Below are positions 1 to 8,822 of a stretch of DNA of 64,000 bases, piece by piece (positions within the stretch are counted from its first letter, which is position 1; each line of letters begins with the position of its first letter). Location: contig NZ_QVLT01000018.1 of assembly GCF_003417065.2 (NCBI RefSeq), positions 19,737 to 83,736 of the forward strand, written 5' to 3'. The notes beneath the pieces are model-generated. The model had not been told where the DNA came from. It was given only the letters and a program-made list of their open reading frames with translations, and did no database searches. Both the position numbers and the translations under genes were made by a program. The DNA is from Hymenobacter lapidiphilus (GTDB taxonomy: Bacteria; Bacteroidota; Bacteroidia; Cytophagales; Hymenobacteraceae).

Positions 1-1581
1 GGTCACGTTGCTCGACAGCCCGTGCAGGGCGTGGCCAAACTCGTGGAACAGCGTAGTGGCATCCGACCACGAAATGAGCACCGGCTCGCCGGGCTTGCCC
101 TTCACGAAGTTGGAATTGTTGGACACGATGGTGGTAATATCCTTTCCATCCATGCGCTCCTGGCTGCGGTAGGCATTCATCCAGGCCCCCGATTTCTTGC
201 CCGGCCGGGCGTAGGGGTCGAAATACCACAGGCCCACCTGCTTGCCGGTAGTTTTGTCGTTCACCTGCCACACCCGCACATCGGGGTGGAACACGGGCAC
301 GTCGGTAACGGGCTGGAAGCTGAAGTTGAACAGCTCGCCGGCCATCCAGAACATGCCCTCGCGCATCTTATCGAGCTGCAGATACTGCTTCACCTCGTTC
401 TGGTCGAGGTCGTAGCGCTCCTTGCGCACCTTCTCGGCGTAGTAGGCGTAGTCCCAGGGCTCAATTTTGAAGTCGGCCGGAGCGCCTTCCTTCTTGGCCA
501 GTGCCAGCATATCGGCTACTTCCTCGTGCACGCGGGCCACGGCCGGCGTCCAGACCTGCTCCATGAGCTCCATAGCGGCCTCGGGCGTTTTGGCCATCGT
601 ATTGTCGAGGCGCAGGTGGGCGTGCGTTTTGTAGCCCAGCAGCTTGGCCCGCTCGGCCCGCAGCTGCAGAATTTGGGTGATGAGGACGTTGTTGTCGTGG
701 GCGCCGCCGTTGTCGCCGCGGCTGGTGAACATGCGCCAGGCCTTCTCGCGCAGCGGGCGCTGGTCGGAGTAGGTCAGGAACGGGTCGACGCTGGAGCGAG
801 TGTTGGTGATGACGCCGGCGGCGGCCACCTTGCGGGTATCGGCGGCGGCTTTGGCGCCGTCGCGCAGCGAGGTGGGCAGCCCGCTCAGGTTCTGCTCGGT
901 CTTGAGCACCAGCGTTTCGTTGGACTCATCGGCCAGCACGTTCTGCGAGAAGTTGTTGAAGAGGCCGGCCAGCTGTTGGTTTATCTGCGAAAGCCGGGCT
1001 TTAGCCGGAGCGTCGAGTTTGGCGCCGGCCCGCACGAAGGCCTTGTAGCGCACCTCCGTCAGGCGCTGCTGCTCGGGCGTGAGCTGCTTGCTGGCGAGGC
1101 TGTTGTACACGGTCTCAATGCGCTTGAACAGGGCCGCGTTCTGGGTTATCTGGTCGCTGAACGCGGCCATGCGGGGCGCCATTTCGGCCTGCACGGCCGC
1201 AAAAGTGGCGTCGTTGAGCGAGGTGCCCCAGATGCCGTACACCGTCTGCACCCGGTCGAGGGTGCGGCCGCTGCGCTCCATGGCCGCAATGGTGTTTTCG
1301 AAAGTAGGCGCGGCGGGGTTGTTGGCAATAGCGTTGATTTCGGCCAGATTTTCAGCCATACCGGCCTCCAACGCGGGCTTGAAATCGGCCACCTTCACTT
1401 TATCAAAAGGCGGTATGCCGCCGTGGGGACCGTTCCAGGGCTGCAACAGCGGCAGCATGGCGGGCCGGCCGGCAACAGTTTTGGCCATAGCCGTAGGTTG
1501 GGCCTGGGCACCCGAAAAGGTAGCACCGGCTAGGCCGAGGCCGGCCAGCAAGGGGAGGGAAAGCGAAAAGAGTGGATTCAT
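1..1581 (-). CDS. M3 family metallopeptidase, Dcp-like (3' end outside window)
   Basis: Zinc oligopeptidase of the thimet/Dcp (M3) family, expected to cleave short peptides in the periplasm. The first 527 residues are visible. They start with a hydrophobic signal-like segment (residues about 3-27, ending near AQAQ), and the zinc motif HEFGHALH is at residues 513-520, with His513 and His517 as ligands and Glu514 as the catalytic base. The third zinc ligand and the C-terminal part lie beyond position 1. The start at 1581 gives a clean signal peptide. A 500-residue open frame on the other strand is only a high-GC shadow. Family assignment is firm; Dcp-like specificity is inferred from the signal peptide and overall layout. 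Confidence 0.93.
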   Translation of the reverse strand, partial: MNPLFSLSLPLLAGLGLAGATFSGAQAQPTAMAKTVAGRPAMLPLLQPWNGPHGGIPPFDKVKVADFKPALEAGMAENLAEINAIANNPAAPTFENTIAAMERSGRTLDRVQTVYGIWGTSLNDATFAAVQAEMAPRMAAFSDQITQNAALFKRIETVYNSLASKQLTPEQQRLTEVRYKAFVRAGAKLDAPAKARLSQINQQLAGLFNNFSQNVLADESNETLVLKTEQNLSGLPTSLRDGAKAAADTRKVAAAGVITNTRSSVDPFLTYSDQRPLREKAWRMFTSRGDNGGAHDNNVLITQILQLRAERAKLLGYKTHAHLRLDNTMAKTPEAAMELMEQVWTPAVARVHEEVADMLALAKKEGAPADFKIEPWDYAYYAEKVRKERYDLDQNEVKQYLQLDKMREGMFWMAGELFNFSFQPVTDVPVFHPDVRVWQVNDKTTGKQVGLWYFDPYARPGKKSGAWMNAYRSQERMDGKDITTIVSNNSNFVKGKPGEPVLISWSDATTLFHEFGHALHGLSSNVT

Positions 1582-1733
1582 GAGGTAAAATATCGGGCAG
1601 GAAAAGGAACTGTGTGCGAATATACAACGCGTCGGGGTGGTCAAAATTCCCGGGCCAGCCCAATTCCCTGGTCCAGCAAACGCAAACGAGTACCCCGGAG
1701 GCGGCCTCCAGGGTACTCGTTCGGGTCGATAAA

Positions 1734-3551
1734 TTACGCCTGGGCGTGCTTCAAGCGCAGCTTCGAGTGCTTATAGCCGTAGTTGAAGTACAGCGCCAAG
1801 CCGATAACCAGCCAGCCGAAAAACAGCAGCCAGTTGTTGAGGCCCAGCTGGGTCATCAGGTACAGGTTGGTGAGCAGGCCCAGCGTCGGCAGCAAACTCA
1901 GGCGCTTGCGGAACGACAGCCACGAGAGGCCCAGGCAGAAGCCGAAGAACACCAGCATCGGAATGTAATGGCGGCCCTCCTCGTAGGAGCCTAGGGCGCG
2001 GGTGAATTCCCGGATGCCGTCCTGGTTGTACATCAGCACCAGTACACCGCAGATGGCCAGAATAAGCGGCACCAGGAACTGGCCGTTGATGTAGGGCACC
2101 TTGAAGCGGGCATCGGAAGTACCGTAGGGGTCGATGATGAGAATGCCGCCGCACACCAGCGCAAAGGCGAACAGCGTGCCGATGCTGGTCAAATCAATCA
2201 CCAGATCCATGTTCAGCAGCAGCGCCGGAATGCCCACGAAGAAGCCCGTAACGATGGTGCTGAACGAGGGCGTGCGGAACTTGGGATGCACCCGCGCAAA
2301 CACCGGCGGCAGCAGCCCGTCGCGGCTCATGGTCATCCAGATGCGGGGCTGGCCGATCTGGAACACGAGCAGCACCGAGGCCATGGCAAACACTGCCGAT
2401 ACGGCTACCACGCCGCCCAGCCACTCCACGCCCACTTTATTGAACACGTAAGCCAGCGGGTCGCCCACGGCCAGCTCCGTGTAATTCACCATGCCGGTGA
2501 GCACCAGCGTCACAATCACATACAGAATGGTGCAGATGATGAGGGCGTAAATCATGGCCCGGGGCAGGTCGCGCTGCGGGTTTTTGCACTCCTCGGCCGT
2601 CGTCGAAATAGCATCGAAGCCGATGTAGGCGAAGAACACCGCCGACACACCTTTAAGTACCCCACCAATGCCGTTGGGCGCGAACGGGCTCCAGTTTTCG
2701 GGCTTAACATAGAAGGCGCCCACTAGAATTACCACGGCCACCACCACCAGCTTGAGGCCCACCAGAATGTTGGAGGCGTTCTTGGATTCCTTTATGCCGA
2801 TGTACACCAGGGCCGTAATGGCGAGCGTAATCAGGCCGGCGGGCAGGTCGATAACCAGGCGCAGGCCGCCGGGCAGCTCGGGGGCCGAGTTCCAGGCATT
2901 GTAGCCGAGCAGCTGCGTGGCCGTGGCCTCGCTTAGCGGCTGGCCGGCCTGCATAATGGCCAGCACTTCGCCGTAGTAGCGGTGGGCACTCTGCATGCCC
3001 ATCGTCAGCCAGATAGGAATATGCAGCCCCACGCCGTCCATGAGGCCTGTAAAGTAATCCGACCACGAAATGGCCACCACGATGTTGCCCACCGCGTATT
3101 CCATAATCAGGGCCCAACCGATAATCCAGGCCGCCAGCTCGCCGAACGAGGCATAGGCGTAGGTGTAGGCCGAGCCGCTTACCGGAATAGTGGCCGCGAA
3201 CTGGGCATAGCACAACGCCGAGAAGGCGCAGGCAATGGCGGTGAACACGAACAGCAGCGACACAGCCGGTCCGCCGTCGTGGGCGGCGTTACCGATGGTG
3301 CTGAAAATGCCCGCCCCGATAACGGCCGCAATACCCAGCGACGTCAAGTCGCGGACGGTGAGGTGGCGCTCCAGGCTTTGCGAGCCAGAGTCAGTGGCGA
3401 GCATATCCAGGTCGACGGGCGGGTTGACGAGAAGGTCCGAAACGTTTTTGCGGCGGAACAGTCCGCTGAGGCGGGAGGGAGGTAGAGGGCTTGACAACGG
3501 AGCGGAGAACAGGTTTAGAGGGCAAAAGATACAGAAATCTGCCGGTTGCAA
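1734..3551 (-). CDS. APC superfamily amino acid permease
   Basis: Inner-membrane amino acid transporter of the APC superfamily, cationic amino acid transporter (CAT) type. The first membrane helix carries the family motif IGAGIFSTIG (residues about 78-87), and roughly 12-14 hydrophobic helices follow to the C-terminus, which ends in a short basic tail. The substrate cannot be read from sequence. The start is uncertain. The ATG at 3551 adds about 30 residues that look unlike the family, and the conserved-looking LFRRKNVSDLL begins at residue 31. The next ATG (3404) would remove that motif, so an alternative start codon near residue 30 is possible. The gene is transcribed towards the M3 peptidase gene, 150 bases away. 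Confidence 0.9.
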   Translation of the reverse strand: MQPADFCIFCPLNLFSAPLSSPLPPSRLSGLFRRKNVSDLLVNPPVDLDMLATDSGSQSLERHLTVRDLTSLGIAAVIGAGIFSTIGNAAHDGGPAVSLLFVFTAIACAFSALCYAQFAATIPVSGSAYTYAYASFGELAAWIIGWALIMEYAVGNIVVAISWSDYFTGLMDGVGLHIPIWLTMGMQSAHRYYGEVLAIMQAGQPLSEATATQLLGYNAWNSAPELPGGLRLVIDLPAGLITLAITALVYIGIKESKNASNILVGLKLVVVAVVILVGAFYVKPENWSPFAPNGIGGVLKGVSAVFFAYIGFDAISTTAEECKNPQRDLPRAMIYALIICTILYVIVTLVLTGMVNYTELAVGDPLAYVFNKVGVEWLGGVVAVSAVFAMASVLLVFQIGQPRIWMTMSRDGLLPPVFARVHPKFRTPSFSTIVTGFFVGIPALLLNMDLVIDLTSIGTLFAFALVCGGILIIDPYGTSDARFKVPYINGQFLVPLILAICGVLVLMYNQDGIREFTRALGSYEEGRHYIPMLVFFGFCLGLSWLSFRKRLSLLPTLGLLTNLYLMTQLGLNNWLLFFGWLVIGLALYFNYGYKHSKLRLKHAQA

Positions 3552-3595
3552 CCCCTATTTGCCTAGCGGCCGGCAGCAGATAAGGAATAAAAGAA

Positions 3596-3676
3596 CGTCA
3601 TCCAGAGCGGCGCGAAGAATCTCGCGTGCTGACGTTGCAATACTATCATAGCGTCAGCACGCGTCGCTCTGTGCGC
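3596..3676. repeat. Palindromic intergenic repeat, GTCATTCAGAGCGAAG family (divergent copy)
   Basis: This is a diverged copy of an intergenic palindrome seen several times in the window. It begins CGTCATCCAGAGCGGCGCGA, has a strong inner stem (GCGTGCTGACG pairing with CGTCAGCACGC), and ends in the complement of its left end. It lies in the 212-base gap between the permease and the next gene, which are divergent, so it is not simply a terminator. No other signal was recognised in that gap. Confidence 0.6.
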
Positions 3677-3763
3677 CACTACGAATACCCTTTTTTCTGG
3701 CTGTTAATATCCCGTAACCGTCAAATATTCTTATACTTACTTCTTCCTTAAATTCCCTCCGCC

Positions 3764-4477
3764 ATGCCTGGTTTCTCCGTCCCGAACCCCTGCCCCCAGC
3801 CCTGGGCCACCATGACGCCCACCGCCGCCGGCCGCTTCTGCGGGCAGTGCCAGCACGAAGTCGTGGATTTTTCGGCCCTGAACGAAGCCGAGGTGCACGC
3901 GTGGCTGGCGCAGCCGGGGGTGGGCACCGTGTGCGGCCTTTTCCGGGCCGGGCAGTTTGCGCCTCCGGTATCGGCCGGCGCTGTGGCAGCGGCTGCCCCG
4001 CGCTGGCGGCGCTGGCTGCTTACGGGGTTGGCGCTGCTTAGCCTCAAGCCCCTGCTCACCTCCTGCCAGAATGCCCAATCGAACGCCACTACCTCCACCG
4101 GTTCTACCGAGCAGGCCGATGAGCTGGCCACCGCACCGCAGGGCCAGGTAACCATCCGCGGCCGGGTGCTCGACGATTCTACCGGCCTGGCCGTGGCGGG
4201 CGCCGAAATCTTCATTGCCGACACGCCCTACGGGGCCGTTGCCGACGAGCAGGGCAACTTTAGCTTCACGATGAAGCAGCAGTGGGCGGCGGTGCAGAAC
4301 GGTTCGGTGAGCCTGCGCGTGGCGGGTAGCCCGTTCGTATTCGTGCCCCAGACGCTGCGCGTGGCAGTAAGCCCGGCTCCGGCCCTGCTTATGGTGCGGC
4401 TGAAGTCGGTGCCCGGCCGGGGGCAGATTATGGGCAAGGTCGCGGGCCACGAGCCGCCGCAGAAGCCGCCCTTGTAG
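3764..4477 (+). CDS. Membrane protein: four-Cys N-terminal domain, one TM helix, CarboxypepD_reg-like domain
   Basis: Function unknown. The N-terminal about 65 residues hold a cysteine pattern, C-P-x2-W-x2-MTP-x3-GR-x-C-x2-C then VVDF and a final C-G-x-FRAGQ. One hydrophobic helix follows (residues about 85-102), then a periplasmic-looking CarboxypepD_reg-like beta-sandwich (about residues 125-175) with the usual GRVLDDSTG...V.GAEIFI...G...DEQGNF layout. The same N-terminal pattern occurs in the protein starting at 5075, so the two are paralogues in domain layout. Four cysteines spaced this way could bind a metal or Fe-S centre (inference). The topology of cytoplasmic N-terminal domain, helix and outer domain resembles a membrane-anchored sensor. 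Confidence 0.75.
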   Translation: MPGFSVPNPCPQPWATMTPTAAGRFCGQCQHEVVDFSALNEAEVHAWLAQPGVGTVCGLFRAGQFAPPVSAGAVAAAAPRWRRWLLTGLALLSLKPLLTSCQNAQSNATTSTGSTEQADELATAPQGQVTIRGRVLDDSTGLAVAGAEIFIADTPYGAVADEQGNFSFTMKQQWAAVQNGSVSLRVAGSPFVFVPQTLRVAVSPAPALLMVRLKSVPGRGQIMGKVAGHEPPQKPPL

Positions 4478-4616
4478 AACAGGCGCCGCCGCTTAGTAAC
4501 TGGAAGGAGCCGCCTGCTACTATGGCTGTGCAAAATTCTGCCTGACAGTCAACTAACTGGGTGAAGCTTTACGTAGGAATCAGCAATCCGTATTCTCCAC
4601 TAACCGATTTGATAAG

Positions 4617-4958
4617 ATGAAAGCTCTCCTCCCTACTATTGCCGTGCTGCTGGCTCTGCCCATGCTGTCATCCGCCACTCCACCCACCCTCGGCCCCGCA
4701 GCCAATAGTACTGCCGTCGTTGTCTCTGTGCAGGGCGATATTATGATTACCCGCGACCCGAATGAAGTGAAAGGCCTGAAAAAGCTGGGCGAAATTGAAG
4801 GCCGCTCGCCCTTCTTCGGCCTCAGCGGCAAGCTAGGCGACAAAGGGGCTACTAAAAAGCTCAAGGAAGCCGCCGCCGCGCTGGGGGCTACCAAAGTCCT
4901 GATTGTGAGTGAAGACCGCATGGGTGCTACCACCCTGCGCGGTATTGCCTACAAATAA
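4617..4958 (+). CDS. Small secreted protein, DUF4156/RcsF-like
   Basis: A 113-residue protein with a signal peptide (residues 1 to about 20) and one small alpha/beta domain. After the signal come a predicted strand VVVSVQGDIMIT, a basic stretch, and a conserved-looking end where a helix of KKLKEAAAALGA is followed by the strand TKVLIVSE and the terminal GIAYK. This layout resembles the small DUF4156/RcsF-type periplasmic domains that end in a G.AY motif, but the link is by pattern only. It sits between the two four-cysteine membrane proteins, on the same strand, and is followed by a strong terminator at 4989-5031. Confidence 0.7.
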   Translation: MKALLPTIAVLLALPMLSSATPPTLGPAANSTAVVVSVQGDIMITRDPNEVKGLKKLGEIEGRSPFFGLSGKLGDKGATKKLKEAAAALGATKVLIVSEDRMGATTLRGIAYK

Positions 4959-4988
4959 GCCGCCCGGCTTCTCGCGCTTCTAAACTAC

Positions 4989-5031
4989 CCGCCCCGGATT
5001 TCTGGCCTTATTGGTATGGAATCCGGGGCGG
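4989..5031 (+). terminator. Hairpin terminator after the 113-residue protein
   Basis: Stem CCGCCCCGGATT pairs perfectly with AATCCGGGGCGG around a 19-base loop, 30 bases after the stop codon at 4958. No T-tract follows, so termination efficiency is uncertain. Confidence 0.6.
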
Positions 5032-5074
5032 CTTGGCATCAGGGTGGCATACATTTATCCCAAGCTGCTACCCA

Positions 5075-5791
5075 ATGTTCCTCACCCTTGCCGTTGCTCA
5101 GCCCTGTTCCGAAAACTGGGCTGCCATGACGCCCGCTGCCCAGGGCCGCCACTGCGCCGCCTGCGCCAAAACAGTGGTCGATTTCAGCCGGATGACGGAT
5201 GCCGAAGTGGTAGCCTACCTGAGCCGGGCCAGTGGCCCGAGCTGCGGGCGGTTTCGGGCCGGGCAACTAAGCCGGCCGTTGCAGTTGGCCCCAGTGGCTC
5301 CTGTTTCGCAGCGGTGGGCCGCCGCCGCGCTGGCCGTGTTAGGGTTGGGAGTTGCCGCGCCAGCCGTGGCCCAGTTGCCAACCCCCCAGGTCCTGACGCA
5401 ACAGACGATAACGATGGGCATGGTAGCCACGACCCCTTCCCGCCTCGTTTTGCCAGTTCGCGTCGTGCGGGGCCGCGTACTAGAGGCCAGCACCGGACAG
5501 GGCCTGCCGGGCGTAACGGTGCTGGTAGAGGGCACCCGTCATGGCACTTCAACCCGAGCTGATGGCACTTATGAGCTGGAAGTAGCAGTAAGTATGAACG
5601 ACTCGCGGCTGGTGTTTTCAAGCATTGGCTTCGAAACGCTTACTGAGCCAATTGCATGGGCTGCTACGCTAAAGCCGACAGCAATGAAGGCTGCCTGCGT
5701 TGTGATGGGAGAGGTTGTTTACACTGGATATGCTCGTTGGTACACACCTCGCGGCCTGTGGCAGCGCTTGGCGCGGCCGTTTCGGCGGTAA
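5075..5791 (+). CDS. Membrane protein: four-Cys N-terminal domain, one TM helix, CarboxypepD_reg-like domain (second copy)
   Basis: Paralogue of the protein at 3764. From Met at 5075 it reads MFLTLAVAQPCSENW, then MTPAAQGRHCAAC, VVDFSRMTDAEV and CGRFRAGQ, matching all four cysteines and the surrounding aromatic and acidic residues of the other copy. A hydrophobic helix (residues about 80-97) precedes a CarboxypepD_reg-like domain (about 130-200) with GRVLEAST...LPGVTVLVEGT and SSIGFE. The C-terminal VVMGEVVYTGY and a basic tail follow. An in-frame ATG at 5033 exists but would add residues unlike the family. Role unknown; a membrane sensor or assembly factor is only a guess. Confidence 0.75.
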   Translation: MFLTLAVAQPCSENWAAMTPAAQGRHCAACAKTVVDFSRMTDAEVVAYLSRASGPSCGRFRAGQLSRPLQLAPVAPVSQRWAAAALAVLGLGVAAPAVAQLPTPQVLTQQTITMGMVATTPSRLVLPVRVVRGRVLEASTGQGLPGVTVLVEGTRHGTSTRADGTYELEVAVSMNDSRLVFSSIGFETLTEPIAWAATLKPTAMKAACVVMGEVVYTGYARWYTPRGLWQRLARPFRR

Positions 5792-5819
5792 ATCAGCCTT
5801 GGAACTCTTGGTTTAGACT

Positions 5820-6302
5820 ATGCTCGCCGCATTACCAGGTCCCCGCACCTTTATCCGCTTATCAGTTGCCAGTCTGTTGTTGCTGGGGATGCTAAGCGCC
5901 TCATCAATATCAGCCCAAGCGAGAGCCGCTTCTCCCGATTCGCTGTACCGCTGGGGGCAGCTCCACGACCAAAACGGCCCGCTGCCCCATATGCCGCTTC
6001 ACTTCAAACGGCTGAAAATGACGGTGACTACCGACGCGGCCGGTGAATTTCACTTGGTCGTGCCGATGCGGCGGGCACTACGTGTTTCACGCGACGTTAT
6101 CATTCTGAAGCAGTCGTCGCTGGGCCTGCAGGAGCTGGAAGTCGAACTGTTTGAGGCCGGGCCAATTGACTTTCGGGCGCTTACTTTATCAGAACAGCCA
6201 AGCTTTGGCCCTTTGAAAGAAGACAATATCGAAGATGTGCTTGGAAAGGACTGGAGGACCCAGCGGCAACAGGAGCAGCAGCGGAAACAGAAGAAGCCTT
6301 AG
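5820..6302 (+). CDS. Small exported protein with a carboxypeptidase-regulatory-like fold
   Basis: A 160-residue product with a signal peptide (hydrophobic residues about 13-30, then AQA). It has a single short beta-sandwich-like region: a G.L.D.NGPLPHMPLHFK segment followed by TTDAAGEFHLVVP matches the pattern of CarboxypepD_reg/peptidase-associated domains. The C-terminal end is a charged Gln/Lys-rich tail. It lies 28 bases after the larger paralogous membrane protein and probably shares its transcript. It has no four-cysteine domain. Function unknown. Confidence 0.7.
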   Translation: MLAALPGPRTFIRLSVASLLLLGMLSASSISAQARAASPDSLYRWGQLHDQNGPLPHMPLHFKRLKMTVTTDAAGEFHLVVPMRRALRVSRDVIILKQSSLGLQELEVELFEAGPIDFRALTLSEQPSFGPLKEDNIEDVLGKDWRTQRQQEQQRKQKKP

Positions 6303-6358
6303 GTGCTTCGCAGTCGCTTCAAAAACCTTTCGGCCCCCGAAGCCCTTATGGCAGCAGT

Positions 6359-7435
6359 ATGAAAAACCTGCTGTTAGCTACCCTGATCCTGTTATTTGCC
6401 GCGTCCGGCTGCGTGTTGAAGCCGACCCGCAAGAACGATGTATTCAACGAGCGGGCCGAACTGCCCCGCGAGGAAGCTGCCCATGAGCGCAACTCCCTGG
6501 AATGGTGGTACTTCACCGGCCACCTGCGCGACAAGGCCACCGGCGAGACGTTCGGGGTTGAGTACGTGTTCTTCCACTTCAACCTAAACGGCAAGCGCGA
6601 CTGGCAGATGGTGAATTTTGCCCTCACCGACCCCCAGCAGAAGCAGTTTCGCTACGACTACAAAGTGGAGCGCCTGCCCGAGCTGCTGCCTTCCACGCTG
6701 CCCCTCAACCTGAGCACCCGCAAAAAGGACGAAACCTGGACCCTGACGGGCCAGGAGGGCCGCTACCACCTGCGCGGGCGCATGGCCGAGCACGCCGGCC
6801 ACGCCATCGACCTGACGACTACGCCCGCCAAGCCCGTGCTGCTGCACAACGGCACCGGCTACGAAAACTACGGTAACGTAGCCCGCGCCGGCTACTACAG
6901 CTACCCGCGCCTGGCCACCACCGGCACGCTCGAAATTGGGGGCAAAGTGCGCCAGGTGGAAGGTGAGCTGTGGTACGACCGGCAGTGGAATGGCACCTCC
7001 GTTATGGGCAAAGGCATCGGCTGGGACTGGTTTTCCATCCAGCTCGACGAGCCCCGCACCGAGCTAATGGCCTACCAGCTCTTCGACCGGAAATCGGACC
7101 TGACGGTGAGCGGCGGCACTCACTACGGCCCCGACCTGAGCAGCCAGCACCTGAACGCCGCCGATTTCCAGCTCGACGTGCTCGACTACTGGACCAGCCC
7201 CAAAACCAAGCTTCGCTACCCGATAAAGTGGCGCCTGCGCGTGCCCAGCCAAGGCTACGACCTCACCATAACCCCCGTTATGCCCGACCAGGAACTGACG
7301 CTCAAGCTGCTGGCTGGCCTCAAAATGAGCTACTGGGAAGGCATGTGTCGCGTCGAGGGCACGCATCATGGCAAGCCCGTAAAAGGCAATAGCTACGTCG
7401 AAATCACGAATCGGGGCAAGGGGGAGAAGAAGTGA
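6359..7435 (+). CDS. Lipocalin-like AttH/CrtC-family lipoprotein
   Basis: A 358-residue lipoprotein: signal peptide with lipobox FAASGC and Cys18 as the lipidated residue. The mature part has the AttH family mark EWWYFTGHL (residues about 48-56), then GxEYVFFHF, a central GYYSYPRL region, and ELWYDRQW...GWDWFSIQL, the paired-domain signature of COG5621/CrtC-like proteins. Characterised relatives include hydroxyneurosporene synthase (carotenoid 1,2-hydratase) and AttH. Here a lipid anchor suggests an outer-membrane or periplasmic role, so carotenoid hydration is possible but not established; a separate CruF hydratase exists at 56815. Start is fixed by the lipoprotein signal. Confidence 0.85.
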   Translation: MKNLLLATLILLFAASGCVLKPTRKNDVFNERAELPREEAAHERNSLEWWYFTGHLRDKATGETFGVEYVFFHFNLNGKRDWQMVNFALTDPQQKQFRYDYKVERLPELLPSTLPLNLSTRKKDETWTLTGQEGRYHLRGRMAEHAGHAIDLTTTPAKPVLLHNGTGYENYGNVARAGYYSYPRLATTGTLEIGGKVRQVEGELWYDRQWNGTSVMGKGIGWDWFSIQLDEPRTELMAYQLFDRKSDLTVSGGTHYGPDLSSQHLNAADFQLDVLDYWTSPKTKLRYPIKWRLRVPSQGYDLTITPVMPDQELTLKLLAGLKMSYWEGMCRVEGTHHGKPVKGNSYVEITNRGKGEKK

Positions 7436-7465
7436 GAGGTGAGAAGGAAGAAGGGGGAAAAGGAA

Positions 7466-7583
7466 CGTCATTCTGAGCGAAGCCGAAGAATCTCTACCGC
7501 TTCGTTGTGATGCTGATTAGATGTTGGATTGCCATTGCGGTAGAGATTCTTCGACTACGGCTTACGCCTTCGCTCAGCATGAT
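7466..7583. repeat. Palindromic intergenic repeat, GTCATTCTGAGCGAAG family
   Basis: The left arm begins CGTCATTCTGAGCGAAGCCG and includes AGAATCTCTACCGC. The right arm is its imperfect complement, including GCGGTAGAGATTCTTCG and CGCTCAGCATGATG, with a loop of about 40 bases. It lies between convergent genes (AttH-like and histidine kinase), so it may act as a two-way terminator as well as being a dispersed repeat. Confidence 0.75.
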
Positions 7584-7616
7584 GTGCTTTTTACTCACAA
7601 CTGACAACCCACTGCT

Positions 7617-8822
7617 TCACCCGTTTAGGATAACCCGGAAGGTGGTGCCGCGGCCGGGCTCGCTCCATTTTACAAAGAGGCGGCCCTTGTGATAGTTTTC
7701 GATGATGCGCTTAGCCAGCGCCAGGCCCAGGCCCCAACCACGTTTTTTGGTGGTGTAGCCGGGTAGAAACACGCGCTGTAGCTTGCCTTTCGAGATGCCC
7801 TTACCCGTGTCGGTGATGTCGAGGGCAATCTGGTTTGTGTTGCCGCGCACCGGCCGGCGCAGGTGCAGCGTGATGCTGCCGCGCCCGTCCATGGCGTCTA
7901 CGGCATTTTTGCAGATGTTCTCAATCACCCAATCAAACAGGGGGATGTTTATCTGGGCTGGTGTGTCGATGGGCAGGTCGGTTTTTACCTCGAAAATGAC
8001 CTTGCGCGAAACCCGGCTTTGCAGGTAGCTGATGGCGTTTTCGGTTACGCGCAGGATGTTTTCATCGGCCAGCACCGGCACCGAGCCGATATTGCTGAAT
8101 CGTTCGGTGATGATTTCGAGCCGCCGGATATCCTTGCCCAGCTCCTCCACAATGGGCTCGTCGCGGAACCGTTCCGAATCGCGCAGATAGTGCTGCCAGC
8201 CCACCAGCGAGCTAAGGGGGGTACCCAGCTGGTGGGCGGTTTCCTTGGCTAGGCCCACCCACACGCGGTTCTGCTCGGCCCGCCGCGAGTAGCTGAAGGC
8301 GAAATAAGCAATTACGGCCAGGCAGCCGATAATGGCCAGCTGCACCAGCGGATACAGCCGCAGCTGGGTTAGTAAATCAGACTCTTTGTAATACAGGTAG
8401 TTGCGCAGTCCGGCCCCTATTTTTATCTCGATGGGCGGATGCTGCTCCCGCATCTGGGCAATCTGGTTACGCAGAAGCCGGGTCGTTTTTTCCTCATCCA
8501 TGCCCTCGGGCACGCTCACGTTGCGGGCGTCGATTATGTTGTCGTCGCCGTCAGTGATAATGACGGGGATGGTTTTGTTGGCGTCGATGATTTCGTCGTA
8601 GAGAAACGACAGGTTCGATTCCTCCTCGGTGTTGATGATGTAGCGCTGGGTTTTGGCGTAGAGGTCAATCTGCTGCTGCTCCCGCTCGGAGAGGCGCTGC
8701 ACCAGCACGTTGGTATAAATGACGGTAGCAGCCCCAATCAGCAGGGCCACGGCCACGATAAGGAGCTTGATGCGCGACTTCTGGTCGTAGATGGCAATAG
8801 TAGGGAGCACGGCAGGCAGCAA
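7617..8822 (-). CDS. Membrane sensor histidine kinase (orphan)
   Basis: A 401-residue kinase. TM1 is about residues 19-38, an extracytoplasmic loop of about 115 residues follows, and TM2 is about 158-178. The dimerisation/phosphoacceptor motif ETAHQLGTPLSSL places the phosphorylated His at 197. The ATPase part has the N box ENICKNAVDAM (301-311), G1 DTGKGIS (338-344) and G2 GWGLGLA (362-368). No HAMP domain is obvious, and no response regulator gene lies nearby, so its partner must be elsewhere. It is divergent from hemA with 250 bases between the two start codons. The loop has no clear ligand-binding motif, so the signal is unknown. Confidence 0.93.
   Translation of the reverse strand: MLPAVLPTIAIYDQKSRIKLLIVAVALLIGAATVIYTNVLVQRLSEREQQQIDLYAKTQRYIINTEEESNLSFLYDEIIDANKTIPVIITDGDDNIIDARNVSVPEGMDEEKTTRLLRNQIAQMREQHPPIEIKIGAGLRNYLYYKESDLLTQLRLYPLVQLAIIGCLAVIAYFAFSYSRRAEQNRVWVGLAKETAHQLGTPLSSLVGWQHYLRDSERFRDEPIVEELGKDIRRLEIITERFSNIGSVPVLADENILRVTENAISYLQSRVSRKVIFEVKTDLPIDTPAQINIPLFDWVIENICKNAVDAMDGRGSITLHLRRPVRGNTNQIALDITDTGKGISKGKLQRVFLPGYTTKKRGWGLGLALAKRIIENYHKGRLFVKWSEPGRGTTFRVILNG

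Noticed and set aside
22..1533. 503-codon plus-strand open frame at the left edge
   Set aside because: It runs antisense to the M3 peptidase, whose zinc motif and signal peptide are clear; the frame is rich in His/Gly/Leu and matches no family. High-GC genes give such shadows.
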